This document shows, piece by piece, positions 62,937 to 64,000 of a stretch of 64,000 nucleotides of DNA. Made by a program: the position numbers and the translations under genes. The notes beneath the pieces were generated by a model. It was not told the DNA's origin, ran no database searches, and saw only the letters and a program-made list of their open reading frames with translations. Source of the DNA: Streptomyces sp. SUK 48 (lineage in GTDB: Bacteria; Actinomycetota; Actinomycetes; Streptomycetales; Streptomycetaceae); contig NZ_CP045740.1 in NCBI RefSeq assembly GCF_009650765.1, positions 3,634,001 through 3,698,000 on the forward strand, written 5' to 3'. Position 1 is the stretch's first letter; every line of letters begins with the position of its first letter.

Positions 62937-63782
62937 ATGGCAGTCATGACCACGACGGCAACCGGCACGCGGGCTTCCGGCCTGCCCGATGTCGTCGACC
63001 CCTCCAAGGTCGCGCCCAAGGACGCCCGTGACCTGTCGCGGCTCTTCTTCGCGCAGCTGGCCACGCTGGAGGAGGGCACGCCCGAGCACAGCTACGCCCG
63101 CAACACGCTGATCGAGATGAACATGTCGCTGGTCCGCTACGCGGCCGGCCGGTTCCGCAGCCGGGGCCCGGAGGAGATGGAGGACATCGTCCAGGTCGGC
63201 ATGATCGGTCTGATCAAGGCGATCGACCGGTTCGAGCTGTCCCGTGAGGCGGAGTTCACCTCCTTCGCGATCCCCTACATCGTCGGCGAGATCAAGCGGT
63301 TCTTCCGGGACACCACCTGGGCCGTGCACGTGCCCCGGCGGCTCCAGGAGGCCCGGGTGCAGCTGGCGCGGGCGACGGAGGAGCTGCGCGGCCGTCTGGA
63401 CCGCGAGCCGACGGTCAAGGAGCTGTCGGAGCTGATGAGCCTGCCCGAGGACGAGGTGCGCGAGGCCCGCCTCGCCTCGAACGGCTACAACTCCTCCTCG
63501 CTGGACGCCACCCTCAACGGCAGCGAGGACGGCGAGGCCGTCCTGCGGGACTTCATCGGCGCGGAGGACACCGCGCTGGAGCTGGTCGAGGACTTCCACG
63601 CGCTGGCGCCGCTGATCGCCGGGCTGGAGGACCGGGACCGCCGGATCATCCACATGCGGTTCGTCGAGGAGCTGACCCAGGCGGAGATCGGCGAGCGCCT
63701 CGGCGTCTCCCAGATGCACGTCTCCCGGCTGCTCTCCCGCTGCCTGGGCCGCCTGCGCGAGGGCATGCTCACCATCGGCTGA
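62937..63782 (+). CDS. RNA polymerase sigma factor, SigB/SigF/SigG family
   Basis: The 281-aa sigma-70 protein has regions 2 (EDIVQVGMIGLIKAIDRFELSR), 3 (PRRLQEARVQLARATEELRG) and 4 (MRFVEELTQAEIGERLGVSQMHVSRLLSR). It belongs to the group of nine or so SigB-like factors of Streptomyces that govern stress and development. ATG 62937 follows GGGAGGG. It is 84 bases downstream of the STAS gene; an anti-sigma-type ATPase converges on it from the right. Confidence 0.94.
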   Translation: MAVMTTTATGTRASGLPDVVDPSKVAPKDARDLSRLFFAQLATLEEGTPEHSYARNTLIEMNMSLVRYAAGRFRSRGPEEMEDIVQVGMIGLIKAIDRFELSREAEFTSFAIPYIVGEIKRFFRDTTWAVHVPRRLQEARVQLARATEELRGRLDREPTVKELSELMSLPEDEVREARLASNGYNSSSLDATLNGSEDGEAVLRDFIGAEDTALELVEDFHALAPLIAGLEDRDRRIIHMRFVEELTQAEIGERLGVSQMHVSRLLSRCLGRLREGMLTIG

Positions 63783-63882
63783 GAACGGCGCGCGCCGACC
63801 GAAGAGCGCGGACCGGAGACCGGAGAGCGCCGACCGGAGAGCGGGAAGAACAGCGCCGGACCGGGGAGCGGGGCCCGAGCCC

Positions 63883-64000
63883 TCAGCTCCCCGGTTCTGC
63901 CACGCCGTCCAGGAGCAGCCGGGCCACGATCCGCTTGCCCTGTTCCGACGGAACGGTCCGCACCTGCTCGCACAGCTGGGTGACGAGACGCAGCCCGTGG
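63883..64000 (-). CDS. HATPase_c anti-sigma-factor-like protein, C-terminus only
   Basis: The last 39 residues before TGA (63883-63885) read HGLRLVTQLCEQVRTVPSEQ and then GKRIVARLLLDGVAEPGS. This matches the G2 box and final strand of RsbW-type ATP-binding proteins (GHGLxLV). The rest lies beyond base 64000. It is convergent with the sigma gene, so it is a good candidate for its anti-sigma factor. The 100 bases between hold GACCGGAGA direct repeats and nothing else. Confidence 0.8.
   Translation of the reverse strand, partial: HGLRLVTQLCEQVRTVPSEQGKRIVARLLLDGVAEPGS

Noticed and set aside
63783..63882. GACCGGAGA direct repeats after the sigma gene
   Set aside because: Short, imperfect and within a 100-base spacer; likely slippage, with no clear function.

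Overview
The window is chromosomal DNA of a high-GC actinomycete, almost certainly a Streptomyces. The evidence is about 70% GC, many GTG starts, 4-base ATGA/GTGA overlaps inside operons, SARP regulators, a whiJ-type XRE/DUF397/ATPase locus, the futalosine menaquinone pathway and CcsB/ResB cytochrome c assembly. Gene order matches the conserved Streptomyces core from the nuo operon to hemL, with accessory DNA inserted. No rRNA, tRNA or CRISPR was seen.

Layout. 0-7 kb: nuoG (cut by the window edge) to nuoA on the minus strand, with a Rex-type operator upstream of nuoA. 7.5-18.2 kb: NlpC/P60 hydrolase, peptide deformylase, a geranylgeranyl-reductase-family flavoprotein, menG, mqnC, a prepilin peptidase, an NTF2-like gene behind a SoxR-box-like palindrome, a broken Ser/Thr kinase and mqnA. 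18.5-26.8 kb: cold-shock protein, methyltransferase remnant, an unannotated 56-aa exported peptide, two SARP regulators (one AfsR-like with NB-ARC and TPRs), an ATP-grasp remnant and a whiJ-like module with two DUF397 genes. 26.8-29.8 kb: a decayed island with NUDIX fragments, an integrase scrap, a lower-GC pair of unknown genes and a regulator fragment. 29.8-36.9 kb: G1 glutamic peptidase, fadD/maoC around overlapping palindromes, lgt, TetR, and a three-copy ~119-bp repeat. 37-41.8 kb: mqnE, Lrp regulator, mqnM/mqnP/mqnL-type genes. 42-48.4 kb: an unusual five-gene set (two small proteins sharing a GNTGI motif, a condensation-fold protein, a P-loop ATPase and a membrane-anchored type I periplasmic-binding protein). 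48.9-56.6 kb: ccsB-resB-ccdA-resA, a secreted deacetylase-like lipoprotein, a phosphatase and hemL. 56.9-64 kb: an Arg/Asp-repeat protein, a GAP-family membrane protein, csbD, a SpoIIE phosphatase/B12-binding/STAS operon, a SigB/SigF-type sigma factor and the end of an anti-sigma-like ATPase.

Much of the core serves one job: electron transfer. Menaquinone synthesis (mqnA, mqnC, mqnE, the MqnP/L/M steps, menG, possibly isoprenoid-tail reduction), complex I that reduces the quinone, cytochrome c maturation and haem synthesis (hemL) lie within 57 kb. The right end is a partner-switching stress module in which a cobalamin-binding protein is placed between phosphatase and antagonist.

Sequence quality: nuoF, the kinase and resA each lose frame at runs of G/C by one base or so. 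The shared pattern points to homopolymer miscalls rather than real pseudogenes, and this should be resolved before any of these genes is called inactive.
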